Notes under the pieces: generated by a model | Told to the model about the DNA's origin: nothing | The model's database searches: none | What the model saw: only the letters and a program-made list of their open reading frames with translations | From: RGIG7332 sp045580305 | GTDB taxonomy: Bacteria > Bacillota > Clostridia > Oscillospirales > JAAYXM01 | DNA: 64,000 nt | Direction: 5' to 3' | Assembly (NCBI GenBank): GCA_045580305.1 | Contig: JAZNNQ010000054.1 | Coordinates: 1-64,000, forward strand | Part shown: in pieces, positions 33,615 to 41,672 of the stretch | Numbering within the stretch: the stretch's first letter is position 1 | How the letters are laid out: every line of letters begins with the position of its first letter | Translations under genes and position numbers: made by a program

Positions 33615-35165
33615 TTACTTAGCAAATTCGATTGCACGGGTTTCACGGATTAAGTGGATCTTAATCTGGCCCGGATAATCAAGCTCTTCCTCGACCTTCT
33701 TTGCAAGATCGCGGGAGAGGAGAATCATCTCGTCGTCGTTAACCTCGTCGGGCTTAACGATAATTCTGATCTCACGACCTGCCTGGATAGCGTATGAACG
33801 CTCAACACCCGGGAAGGAGTTGGACAGCTCTTCAAGCTTTTCAAGACGCTTGATATAATTCTCTAAATTCTCTCTTCGAGCACCGGGACGAGCTGCGGAG
33901 ATAGCATCTGCCGCCTGAACAAGGCAAGCGATAACAGTTCTCGCCTCAACATCACCGTGATGAGCCTCGATTGCGTGAACGACATCTTCACATTCCTTAT
34001 ACTTCTTCGCAATGTCAACACCGATGGAAATATGGGAGCCCTCAACCTCGTGGTCGACAGCCTTACCAATATCGTGGAGAAGACCTGCGCGCTTTGCCAG
34101 CATAATATCAACACCAAGCTCTGCCGCAAGCAGTCCTGCGATGTGTGAAACTTCAATGGAATGCATAAGTACATTCTGGCCGTAGCTCGTACGGAAACGG
34201 AGACGACCGAGAAGCTTAATAATTTCGGGGCTGATGCCGTGTACACCCGTTTCAAATGTAGCGCGGTCACCCTCCTGCTTAATGGTCTGCTCAACCTCGC
34301 GGCGAGCCTTTTCAACCATCTCTTCAATGCGTGCCGGATGAATTCGACCGTCAGCAATAAGCTTTTCAAGTGAAAGTCTTGCGATTTCACGACGAACCGG
34401 GTCGAAGCTGGAAAGTGTGATAGCCTCGGGAGTATCGTCAATAATAAGATCAACACCGGTAAGCGTTTCAAGTGTGCGGATATTTCTACCCTCGCGACCG
34501 ATAATTCGGCCCTTCATTTCGTCGTTGGGAAGGGGAACAACAGAAACAGTAGCCTCAGCCACATGATCTGCCGCACATTTCTGAATTGCAAGGGAGAGAA
34601 GCTCTCTCGCCTTCTGCTCAGATTCTTCTTTAAACTGATCCTCGATTTCCTTGATACGCATAGCGTACTCGTGGCGAACCTCGGACTCAAGCGCTGTAAT
34701 AAGGTCGCGCTTAGCCTCCTCAGCGGTGTAGCCGGAGATCTTCTCGAGCATCTCGAGCTGAGATCTCTTTAAAAGAGCAACCTCTTCAGCCGCCTTGTCG
34801 GTCTTAGCGATCTTTTCCGCAAGCTGAGTTTCCTTGTTTTCTAAAGCTTCGTACTTCTTGTCAAGAGACTCCTCTTTCTGTGTGATACGACGCTCTTGCT
34901 TCTGCACCTCAGCGCGACGCTCTTTCATTTCGCGGTCAAATTCCGCGCGGTTTTTGTGGATTTCTTCTTTTGTTTCAATAAGTGTTTCGCGTTTTTTGTT
35001 TTCCGCCGCTTTAATCGCTTCGTTTATAATGCGTTTCGCTTCTTCTTCTGCGCTGCCGATCGCTTTTTCCGCAATTTTTTTGCGATGAGAGCTACCGATC
35101 ATGAAGAAAACAATCGCAACAACGAGCGCAATACCGGCGGTAATTGCCCAGTATAACCAATCCAT
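33615..35165 (-). CDS. rny: Ribonuclease Y
   Basis: RNase Y is the membrane-bound endoribonuclease that starts mRNA decay in many Gram-positives. The 516-residue protein has an N-terminal membrane helix (about 5-24), a long charged coiled coil (about 28-200), a KH domain with GRIIGREGRNIRTLE (about 214-228) and an HD domain with HSIEVSHIAGLLAAELG and LLHDIGKAVDHE (about 333-370). The ATG at 35165 has AGGAGGTG about 10 nt upstream. A promoter 308 nt upstream implies a long leader. Confidence 0.97.
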   Translation of the reverse strand: MDWLYWAITAGIALVVAIVFFMIGSSHRKKIAEKAIGSAEEEAKRIINEAIKAAENKKRETLIETKEEIHKNRAEFDREMKERRAEVQKQERRITQKEESLDKKYEALENKETQLAEKIAKTDKAAEEVALLKRSQLEMLEKISGYTAEEAKRDLITALESEVRHEYAMRIKEIEDQFKEESEQKARELLSLAIQKCAADHVAEATVSVVPLPNDEMKGRIIGREGRNIRTLETLTGVDLIIDDTPEAITLSSFDPVRREIARLSLEKLIADGRIHPARIEEMVEKARREVEQTIKQEGDRATFETGVHGISPEIIKLLGRLRFRTSYGQNVLMHSIEVSHIAGLLAAELGVDIMLAKRAGLLHDIGKAVDHEVEGSHISIGVDIAKKYKECEDVVHAIEAHHGDVEARTVIACLVQAADAISAARPGARRENLENYIKRLEKLEELSNSFPGVERSYAIQAGREIRIIVKPDEVNDDEMILLSRDLAKKVEEELDYPGQIKIHLIRETRAIEFAK

Positions 35166-35466
35166 TGCTTATCGTGCACCTCCTGTAAAAATTTTTAGAG
35201 GAACACGGCGGAGCCGAATTCTTTAATCGATTAAATTTTGCAAGCTAATATACAATTGTGATGATTATTCTTATAACTTACAGGAATTTCCCCGTACTAA
35301 AATATTCGCGTGCCGCGTTCCGAAAAGTCCCATAATTACCCCTGAAAGGGTATATTTTTGCTTATTTCAGGGCGTAATTTGGGTAATTACACCGTCATGT
35401 TTTTTATAATTTTATGACATTAAATCATATATTAAAGCCACAATCCGGCTATGCATACTTGCATAC
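35166..35466 (-). promoter_or_regulatory. Long structured 5' leader of rny
   Basis: The predicted rny transcript starts near 35466, leaving about 300 nt before the ATG without any gene. On the minus strand a nested stem can form: an outer helix of 35333-35340 with 35382-35389 (TAATTACC/GGTAATTA) and an inner helix of 35341-35347 with 35365-35371 (CCTGAAA/TTTCAGG). I recognise no known riboswitch class. Autoregulation of an RNase through its own leader is known for RNase E, so the same is a reasonable guess here, and only a guess. Confidence 0.45.
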
Positions 35467-35472
35467 ATATTC

Positions 35473-35501
35473 ATTTTAGTTGCTTTTGCAATAATTGTCA
35501 A
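35473..35501 (-). promoter_or_regulatory. Promoter of rny
   Basis: Minus strand perfect TTGACA (35501-35496), 17 nt and TAAAAT (35478-35473). It lies between the metH stop (35533) and rny. Confidence 0.8.
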
Positions 35502-35532
35502 GGGAAATCACATTTATATTTAGCAATTTTTT

Positions 35533-37884
35533 CTATTTGCCAAAATGTGCTTCCGCCGCGTGTACCGCGCTCATGGCGTCTTTTCCGTAAAAGTCCGCGC
35601 CGATCGTGTCCGCATATTCACAGCTTAGCACCGCACCGCCTACCATTACCTTGGTTTTCGGGCAGTTTTCCCTGAGTAGTTTTATTGTTTGTGCCATTGC
35701 GGGCACGGTAGTGGTCATAAGCGCGGAAAGTCCAACTAAAGTAATTTCCTTTTCATCTACCGCCGCTGCAACCGCCTCCGGCTCGACATCCTTGCCCAAA
35801 TCAATTACTTCAAAACCGTAGTTTTCCAAAAGCACCTTAACGATATTTTTACCAATATCGTGAATGTCGCCCTTTACGGTAGCAAGCAGGATCTTTCCTT
35901 TGTTTTCGGGGATAGTACCGCTTTTTAAAATTTTCTCTTTAACCGCGTCAAAGCCGGCACTTGCCGCCTCGGCGCTCATTAAAAGCTGGGGCAGGAAAAC
36001 ACTGCCCGTCTCAAAACCGGCACCCACCTTGTCCAGAGCCGGCACGAGATGATTATTTATAACATCAAGAGGCTCATTATCCTGTAAAAGTTCCTTAGCT
36101 AAATTGTAGGAGTCTTCCTTCAATCCCGCTTCGATTGCTTCAAAAAGGGTTAATTTTGTACTGTTTTTCGGCTTTTCTTCGCCGATATCCGCATATTTTG
36201 CAATGTAATCAGCACAATTATTGTCCTTTGCATACAGGGCACGATATGCAAAGTATGAGTTCATCATCGCCTCATTATTGGGGTTGATAATACCCGCATC
36301 GAGGCCTTTTTGCAGCGCAAGAGCAAAAAATGTTGAATTTATAACCTCACGCTTGGGCAATCCGAAGGAAATATTGGACACACCCAAAATAGTTTTTACG
36401 CCGAGACGCTCCTTTACCATACTCAGCGCCTCAAGGGTGGTTTTTGCGCCATTTGCATCGGTACTTATTGTCATACAAAGTACATCTATAATAAGATTTT
36501 CTTTGGAAATTCCGTACTTTAAGGCTTCATTTACAATTTTTTCTGCAATTTTATATCTGCCCTCAGCGGTATTGGGAATACCGTTTTCGTCAAGGGTCAG
36601 ACCCACAACAACACCGCCGTATTTCTTAACGATGGGAAATACAGCCGCCATTGTTTCTTCTTTTCCGTTGACCGAGTTTATCATCGCCTTGCCGTTGTAG
36701 CGGCGAAGTGCCGCCTCAAGTGCTACCGCATCCGAGGTGTCAAGCTGGAGCGGAAGGTCGCAAACCGCCTGTAAGCCTTCGGTTACAGCTACAAGCATCT
36801 GTTTTTCGTCAATTTCGGGGAGACCCACATTTACATCTAAAATGTGCGCGCCCGCCTTAACCTGAGCGATACCCTCACGCAGGATATAGTCCATATCACG
36901 GTTTTTAAGTGCTTCTTTAAAACGCTTTTTGCCGGTGGGGTTAATTCGCTCGCCCACAATGACGGGGGAGTCGTCGATCAAAACCGCCTTGCTATAGGAT
37001 GAAACAACGCATCTTTCCTTTTTGGCGATGGGTTTCGGCCCAATATCTTTGCAAAGCGCCACGGTTTTTTCGATATGCTCGGGTGTTGTGCCGCAACAGC
37101 CGCCAACCGCCCACGCGCCAAGCTCGGCAATTTCAGCCATAGTGCGGGCGAAGGTGTCCGCGTCAATATCGTAAACGGTTTTGCCGTTTTCCTCACGGGG
37201 GAGACCCGCATTCGGGTTTACAATTACCGGAAGGTTTGAAATTTCAATCATTTCGCGGGCGAGTTCCTTCATCTGTACCGGCCCAAGGCCGCAGTTCATA
37301 CCGATAGCATCAACGCCCAGGCCCTCGAGAAGTGCCACAACCGTGGGGATGTCCGCACCTGTTAAAAGTTTTCCTTTTTCATCAAAAACAACGGTAGCAA
37401 AGATCGGAAGGTCACTGTTTTCCTTTGCCGCAATTACCGCTGCTTTAAGCTCGTATGTGTCGCTCATGGTTTCGATATGGATCACATCGGCACCGGCCTT
37501 TACACCGATTTTTACGGTTTCCGCAAATACGGACACCGCTTCCTCAAAATCCAGATCTCCCAAGGGTTTCAAGAGTTTTCCTGTAGGGCCGAGATCAAGG
37601 GCAACCTTGCCTGTACCCGACGCTTTTGCGTTTTTAATCGCCGCAGTAATCACTTCTTCAAGAGAATATTTGCAGTCTGCGAGTTTTATTCTGTTAGCGC
37701 CGAAGGTATTTGCCATAACATAATCCGCACCCGCTCTGAAATAGCGTGTGTGAATGTCGCGGAGCACCTCCGGACGCTCTATATTCCAAGTTTCGGGGGC
37801 GATACCCGGTGTAAGGCCTGCATCAAAAAGCAAACTACCTGTACCGCCGTCAAAAAATTTAATTTTCTTGCCCCAATCTGTCAT
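35533..37884 (-). CDS. metH: Cobalamin-dependent methionine synthase, without activation domain
   Basis: MetH transfers a methyl group from methyltetrahydrofolate via cobalamin to homocysteine. The 783-residue protein has the homocysteine domain (about 1-290; DGGTGSLLFDAGL at the start and the zinc Cys pair in GGCCGTTPEH), the pterin-binding domain (about 300-560; GERINPTGKKRFKEA), the cobalamin cap and the B12 domain with KGDIHDIGKNIV (about 665-676, His as lower cobalt ligand). The C-terminal reactivation domain of E. coli MetH is absent and is encoded by the gene just upstream. I chose the ATG at 37884 behind AAGGAG; seven earlier codons overlap that site. Confidence 0.95.
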   Translation of the reverse strand: MTDWGKKIKFFDGGTGSLLFDAGLTPGIAPETWNIERPEVLRDIHTRYFRAGADYVMANTFGANRIKLADCKYSLEEVITAAIKNAKASGTGKVALDLGPTGKLLKPLGDLDFEEAVSVFAETVKIGVKAGADVIHIETMSDTYELKAAVIAAKENSDLPIFATVVFDEKGKLLTGADIPTVVALLEGLGVDAIGMNCGLGPVQMKELAREMIEISNLPVIVNPNAGLPREENGKTVYDIDADTFARTMAEIAELGAWAVGGCCGTTPEHIEKTVALCKDIGPKPIAKKERCVVSSYSKAVLIDDSPVIVGERINPTGKKRFKEALKNRDMDYILREGIAQVKAGAHILDVNVGLPEIDEKQMLVAVTEGLQAVCDLPLQLDTSDAVALEAALRRYNGKAMINSVNGKEETMAAVFPIVKKYGGVVVGLTLDENGIPNTAEGRYKIAEKIVNEALKYGISKENLIIDVLCMTISTDANGAKTTLEALSMVKERLGVKTILGVSNISFGLPKREVINSTFFALALQKGLDAGIINPNNEAMMNSYFAYRALYAKDNNCADYIAKYADIGEEKPKNSTKLTLFEAIEAGLKEDSYNLAKELLQDNEPLDVINNHLVPALDKVGAGFETGSVFLPQLLMSAEAASAGFDAVKEKILKSGTIPENKGKILLATVKGDIHDIGKNIVKVLLENYGFEVIDLGKDVEPEAVAAAVDEKEITLVGLSALMTTTVPAMAQTIKLLRENCPKTKVMVGGAVLSCEYADTIGADFYGKDAMSAVHAAEAHFGK

Positions 37885-37885
37885 T

Positions 37886-38404
37886 TTAGTTCTCCTTAAT
37901 GGCAAATATGGCTGTAACCGATTTTGTGGGTACCAGCATCATTGCCTCGGTCATTGAAAGTCCAATTTTCCTTGTGGTATCAAGCATTTGGATAATATCC
38001 TTCTGTGCTGAGAGGGGAATGTCGCCGTAGCCCGGGCTTACCCGCGGATATGAATTATATTCGCTCTGTAATTTATCACAAACCTCTTCAATAAGCGCGG
38101 CAGCAACCGCTTGTGCAATTACCGCTTCGCTAATGTTACTACATTCCTTTTGCATAATAAGGCGATCAACACCGGCTCCTAATGTTGCGGCAAAAAGCAC
38201 CGCTCTTTTGCACCCGTGCATAGCCAGAGAGATAGTCCTGCTTTCCCACGGCAGACTATCTGCAGACACCTCGATCCTTACGGTGCGAGGAATTGCAACC
38301 GCTTCAACCTCTTTTTCAACTCGGTTGACAGCCTCTGTTATATCCTCTCGCGGAGTGACGCCTTTATAGCCTAAATAGCGTAAAATCTCGCTTTTTCGGC
38401 TCAT
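37886..38404 (-). CDS. Stand-alone methionine synthase activation subunit
   Basis: The 172-residue protein matches the reactivation domain of MetH, which binds SAM and helps re-methylate inactive cob(II)alamin. The signature RVSPGYGDIPLSAQ (about 119-132) with the following IGLSMTEAMMLVPTKSVTAIFAI (about 146-168) corresponds to the RxSPGYG...LTES..M.P..SVSG pattern of the MetH C-terminus. It overlaps metF by 4 nt and ends one base before the metH ATG, so it is made in step with a MetH lacking this domain. The electron donor is unknown. Confidence 0.88.
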   Translation of the reverse strand: MSRKSEILRYLGYKGVTPREDITEAVNRVEKEVEAVAIPRTVRIEVSADSLPWESRTISLAMHGCKRAVLFAATLGAGVDRLIMQKECSNISEAVIAQAVAAALIEEVCDKLQSEYNSYPRVSPGYGDIPLSAQKDIIQMLDTTRKIGLSMTEAMMLVPTKSVTAIFAIKEN

Positions 38405-39279
38405 TTTCTGCCCTCGCCCAAAATCTCGGAGAGATTTGACATAATCGCACTTGCAATTTCCGGCTTATTCATCGAGTAAATGTGGATGTGGTTCACACCA
38501 TTTGCAATTAGGTCTATAATCTGCTCGGTAGCATATGCAATACCTGCCTGGCGCATAGCGTTGGGATTGTCGCCGAATTTATCAACTATCGCTTTGAAGC
38601 GTGCGGGCAGATATGTGCCGGAAAGCTGGCAGGTACGGGCGATCTGCTTGCCGTTGGTAACCGGCATAATTCCCGCAATTACGGGCACGGTAATGCCTTT
38701 TTCCCGAATACGGTATAAGAAATTATATAAAATATTATTGTCAAAAAACATCTGTGTGGTGAGGAAGTCAACTCCGCAGTCCACCTTATTCTTTAAATGC
38801 TCGATATCGTCCGCCTGATGCTCACATTCGGTGTGACCCTCGGGATAGCAGGCAGCGCCGACACAGAAATCGCCCCGCTCTTTTATCTCCTGCACAAGCT
38901 CGTAGGCATATTTATATTGATTGGGCAGGGGAAAAGCGGCATCCTTCGGAATATCACCGCGAAGAGCAAGAACATTTTTAATGTTATTTGCAGTCAGCTC
39001 ATCCAAAACGGAAGAAACCTTCTCCTTAGTGGATGAAACGCAGGTTAAATGGGCAAGGGCGGTGACGCCGAGCTTATTTTGCACATGATCTGCAATTTTC
39101 ACGGTGTTTTTGCTTGTTCCGCCACCTGCGCCGTAGGTAACACTCATAAAATCCGGTGAAAGGGTGCACATTTTTTCCACCGCATTGACAACATCGTCAT
39201 AGGCGCTGTCTTGCTTTGGGGGAAACGCCTCGAAGGATACGGTAACCTTATTCTGTTTTAAAATATCAGAAATTTTCAT
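38401..39279 (-). CDS. metF: Methylenetetrahydrofolate reductase
   Basis: MetF reduces 5,10-methylene-THF to 5-methyl-THF, the methyl donor for MetH. The 292-residue barrel protein has VSFEAFPPK (about 14-22), FMSVTYGAGGG (about 43-53), THLTC-like AHLTCVSSTKEKV, LALRGDIPKD (about 105-114) and DFLTTQMFFDN (about 174-184). I chose the ATG at 39279, with AAAGGGTG 6 nt upstream; a GTG three codons earlier lies inside that site. It is 49 nt behind thrS with no terminator between, and leads metF-activator-metH. Confidence 0.95.
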   Translation of the reverse strand: MKISDILKQNKVTVSFEAFPPKQDSAYDDVVNAVEKMCTLSPDFMSVTYGAGGGTSKNTVKIADHVQNKLGVTALAHLTCVSSTKEKVSSVLDELTANNIKNVLALRGDIPKDAAFPLPNQYKYAYELVQEIKERGDFCVGAACYPEGHTECEHQADDIEHLKNKVDCGVDFLTTQMFFDNNILYNFLYRIREKGITVPVIAGIMPVTNGKQIARTCQLSGTYLPARFKAIVDKFGDNPNAMRQAGIAYATEQIIDLIANGVNHIHIYSMNKPEIASAIMSNLSEILGEGRK

Positions 39280-39328
39280 AATGTACACCCTTTCTTAATC
39301 CGAGAGCAATAGTGTCCCTCGGCTTATT

Positions 39329-41272
39329 TTAGTCTTTAGAATGTGTTGCGTTAAGCTCTAAAATAATCTTTGCGAAGTCCTCGACAGACATCGTGCCGAG
39401 ATCTGCGCCCTCTTTACGAGAACGAACCGCTACACAGCCGTCTTCCATTTCCTTGTCACCAAGGATAAGCATAAAGGGAATTTTCTCCATCTGTGCCTCA
39501 CGGATCTTATAGCCGATTTTCTCACTTCTAAGGTCACATTCCACACGAATACCGTAATCTGCAAGTTTTTTCTCAACTTCTGCTGCATATTCATGCTGAC
39601 GGTTGGTGATGGGGAGAATTTTAACCTGAGTGGGCATCATCCAAGTGGGAAGTGCACCTGCATACTTCTCGATAAGGAGTGCTAAAGTACGCTCGTAGCA
39701 ACCGATCGAAGTGCGGTGGATGATGTAAGGGATAGCCTTGCTGCCGTCGGTGTCAACATATTCCATACCGAATTTCTTAGCAAGGAGCATATCGATCTGA
39801 ATGGTAATGAGAGTGTCCTCTTTACCGTGGACATTCTTAATCTGAATATCGAGCTTCGGGCCGTAGAACGCCGCTTCGTCGATACCGATTTCATAATTAA
39901 TACCCAGATTGTCAAGAATTTTCTTCATAACGCCCTGTGCCTCGCTCCACTGCTCGGGAGTTCCTTCGTACTTTGCGGTATTATTGGGATCCCACTGTGA
40001 GAAACGGAAAGAACAATCCTCTAAAAGACCGAGGGTTTCAAGCATATATTTTGCAAGCTCGAAACAACCGCGGAACTCCTGCTCAAGCTGATCGGGGCGG
40101 AGCACAAGATGTCCCTCGGAAATGGTGAACTGGCGAACACGGATAAGACCGTGCATCTCGCCGGAATCCTCGTTGCGGAAGAGGGTAGAGGTCTCACCCA
40201 ATCTCATGGGAAGATCGCGGTAAGAGCGCATACGGTTTAAGAATACCTGATACTGGAAGGGGCAGGTCATTGGACGAAGGGCGAAGCATTCCTTCTCCTC
40301 ATCATCCGGATCGCCCATAATGAACATACCGTCGCGGTAGTGATCCCAGTGTCCGGAAATTTTGTATAAATCACGCTTTGCCATAAGGGGAGTCTTGGTT
40401 AAGAGATACCCCGCACGCTGCTCAACATCCTCAACAAAACGCTGGAGTAACTGGATTACGCGTGCGCCCTTGGGAAGTAAGATCGGAAGTCCCTGGCCGA
40501 TAACATCACTTGTAGTGAAAAATTCCATCTCGCGGCCGATTTTATTGTGGTCGCGCTTCTTTGCTTCTTCAACTGCGGCAAGATATTCCTCTAAATCGCT
40601 CTTCTTGGTAAAGGCGGTACCGTAAATTCTCTGAAGCATCTTACGGCTGGAGTCGCCTCTCCAGTATGCACCGGTACAAGAGGTGAGTGCAAAAGCCTTG
40701 ATTTTACCGGTATTCGGTACATGTGCGCCTGCACAAAGGTCGGTAAAATCGCCCTGCTCGTAGAAGGAAATCTCCTCGCCCTCGGGAAGGTCTTCGATAA
40801 GCTCTACCTTATAGGGCTCATCCTTTGACTGCATATAAGCAATCGCCTCATCGCGGGGCAGGGTATAGCGCTTGAAGGGGATGTTTTCCTTAACGATTTT
40901 CTTCATTTCTGCCTCGATTTTCTTTAAATCTTCAGCAGTGAAGGGTGCCGCATCGAAATCGTAATAAAAACCATTCTCGATAGCCGGACCGATAGCAAGT
41001 TTTGCCTCAGGGTATAATCTCTTAACCGCCTGAGCGAGAACATGAGACGCGCTGTGACGGAATGCGTGGCGACCCTCGTCGCTGTCGAATGTGCACAGCT
41101 CTAAGGTTGCGTCCTCGGTGATGGGGGTATAGAGGTCGCAAACCTCTCCGTTAAGCTTTGCAACAAGTGCAACTCTTGCGAGTCCCTCGCTGATCTGGAG
41201 GGCAACATCCATACAGGTAGCATTTGCGGCTACCTCCATTATTGACCCGTCCTTAAGTGTGATCTTTGGCAT
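39329..41272 (-). CDS. thrS: Threonyl-tRNA synthetase
   Basis: ThrS charges tRNA-Thr and edits Ser-tRNA-Thr. The 647-residue protein has the TGS domain (about 1-60, PKITLKDGSIMEV), the editing domain (about 65-230; HSASHVLAQAVKRLYP and DLCAGAHVPNTG), the class II core with the zinc Cys in RPMTCPFQYQVF (about 330) and the anticodon domain (about 545-640). The ATG at 41272 follows GGAG, while the upstream in-frame codons belong to the T-box leader. Expression should respond to uncharged tRNA-Thr through that leader. Confidence 0.97.
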   Translation of the reverse strand: MPKITLKDGSIMEVAANATCMDVALQISEGLARVALVAKLNGEVCDLYTPITEDATLELCTFDSDEGRHAFRHSASHVLAQAVKRLYPEAKLAIGPAIENGFYYDFDAAPFTAEDLKKIEAEMKKIVKENIPFKRYTLPRDEAIAYMQSKDEPYKVELIEDLPEGEEISFYEQGDFTDLCAGAHVPNTGKIKAFALTSCTGAYWRGDSSRKMLQRIYGTAFTKKSDLEEYLAAVEEAKKRDHNKIGREMEFFTTSDVIGQGLPILLPKGARVIQLLQRFVEDVEQRAGYLLTKTPLMAKRDLYKISGHWDHYRDGMFIMGDPDDEEKECFALRPMTCPFQYQVFLNRMRSYRDLPMRLGETSTLFRNEDSGEMHGLIRVRQFTISEGHLVLRPDQLEQEFRGCFELAKYMLETLGLLEDCSFRFSQWDPNNTAKYEGTPEQWSEAQGVMKKILDNLGINYEIGIDEAAFYGPKLDIQIKNVHGKEDTLITIQIDMLLAKKFGMEYVDTDGSKAIPYIIHRTSIGCYERTLALLIEKYAGALPTWMMPTQVKILPITNRQHEYAAEVEKKLADYGIRVECDLRSEKIGYKIREAQMEKIPFMLILGDKEMEDGCVAVRSRKEGADLGTMSVEDFAKIILELNATHSKD

Positions 41273-41289
41273 AATTTTTTCTCCTTTCG

Positions 41290-41567
41290 TATTTTGGGGA
41301 GCAATAAAAAACAGCCTACTCCCCTGAAAAACCAGGGGTGTAGGCTTACACGGTTCCACCCTGCTTGTATTCTTAATATAAGAATACCGCTCATTTTGCG
41401 CTTAACGCACGCGACACGCTTCTCCCTACACATTTTCACTTCAGAAGAAGAGCCAAAGGGCGGTAACAAAAAAGCGTCTTTTTACGGGGGCTTACAGCCG
41501 GTGACCCCCATTCTCTGAAAAAAGCGGTAGCTTTTTGCGTCCCTTTCATTGCTTTTTAATATTTACA
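41290..41567 (-). promoter_or_regulatory. T-box leader of thrS (threonine)
   Basis: The minus-strand transcript carries the T-box sequence AGGGTGGAACCGTG (41362-41349), which pairs with the tRNA acceptor end, followed by a strong terminator. Upstream lie an AGAGA element (near 41517) and a GGGGG/CCCCC arm. A candidate Thr specifier ACC sits at 41464-41462. Uncharged tRNA-Thr would stabilise the antiterminator and let thrS, and perhaps the metF operon behind it, be read. The T-box is clear; the specifier position is tentative. Confidence 0.93.
41304..41346 (-). terminator. T-box attenuator terminator of thrS
   Basis: On the minus strand AGCCTAC-CCCCTG pairs with CAGGGG-GTAGGCT around a T-rich loop, followed by a T run (41309-41305). 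It is the competing structure of the T-box antiterminator. Confidence 0.92.
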
Positions 41568-41573
41568 ACACAT

Positions 41574-41601
41574 ATTATAAACCTTTTTTTAAAAAAGTCA
41601 A
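41574..41601 (-). promoter_or_regulatory. Promoter of thrS
   Basis: Minus strand TTGACT (41601-41596), 16 nt and TATAAT (41579-41574). Its -35 box lies 7 nt from the -35 box of the divergent ATPase promoter. Confidence 0.78.
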
Positions 41602-41608
41602 CCTTTCC

Positions 41609-41638
41609 TTGACAGTAATTCCCATAAAGGGATATAAT
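41609..41638 (+). promoter_or_regulatory. Promoter of the P-type ATPase operon
   Basis: TTGACA (41609-41614), an 18-nt spacer and TATAAT (41633-41638), both boxes perfect, 35 nt before the ATG at 41673. Confidence 0.82.
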
Positions 41639-41672
41639 AAATATGTATAATTTTCTAAGGAGAGTTATTTTT

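Noticed and set aside
36221..37723. Plus-strand frames of 159 and 180 codons inside metH
   Set aside because: Antisense to the conserved homocysteine and pterin domains; no family pattern.
39280..39328. SAM riboswitch or terminator between thrS and metF
   Set aside because: Only 49 nt with a weak CCGAG/CTCGG stem and no T run on the minus strand.
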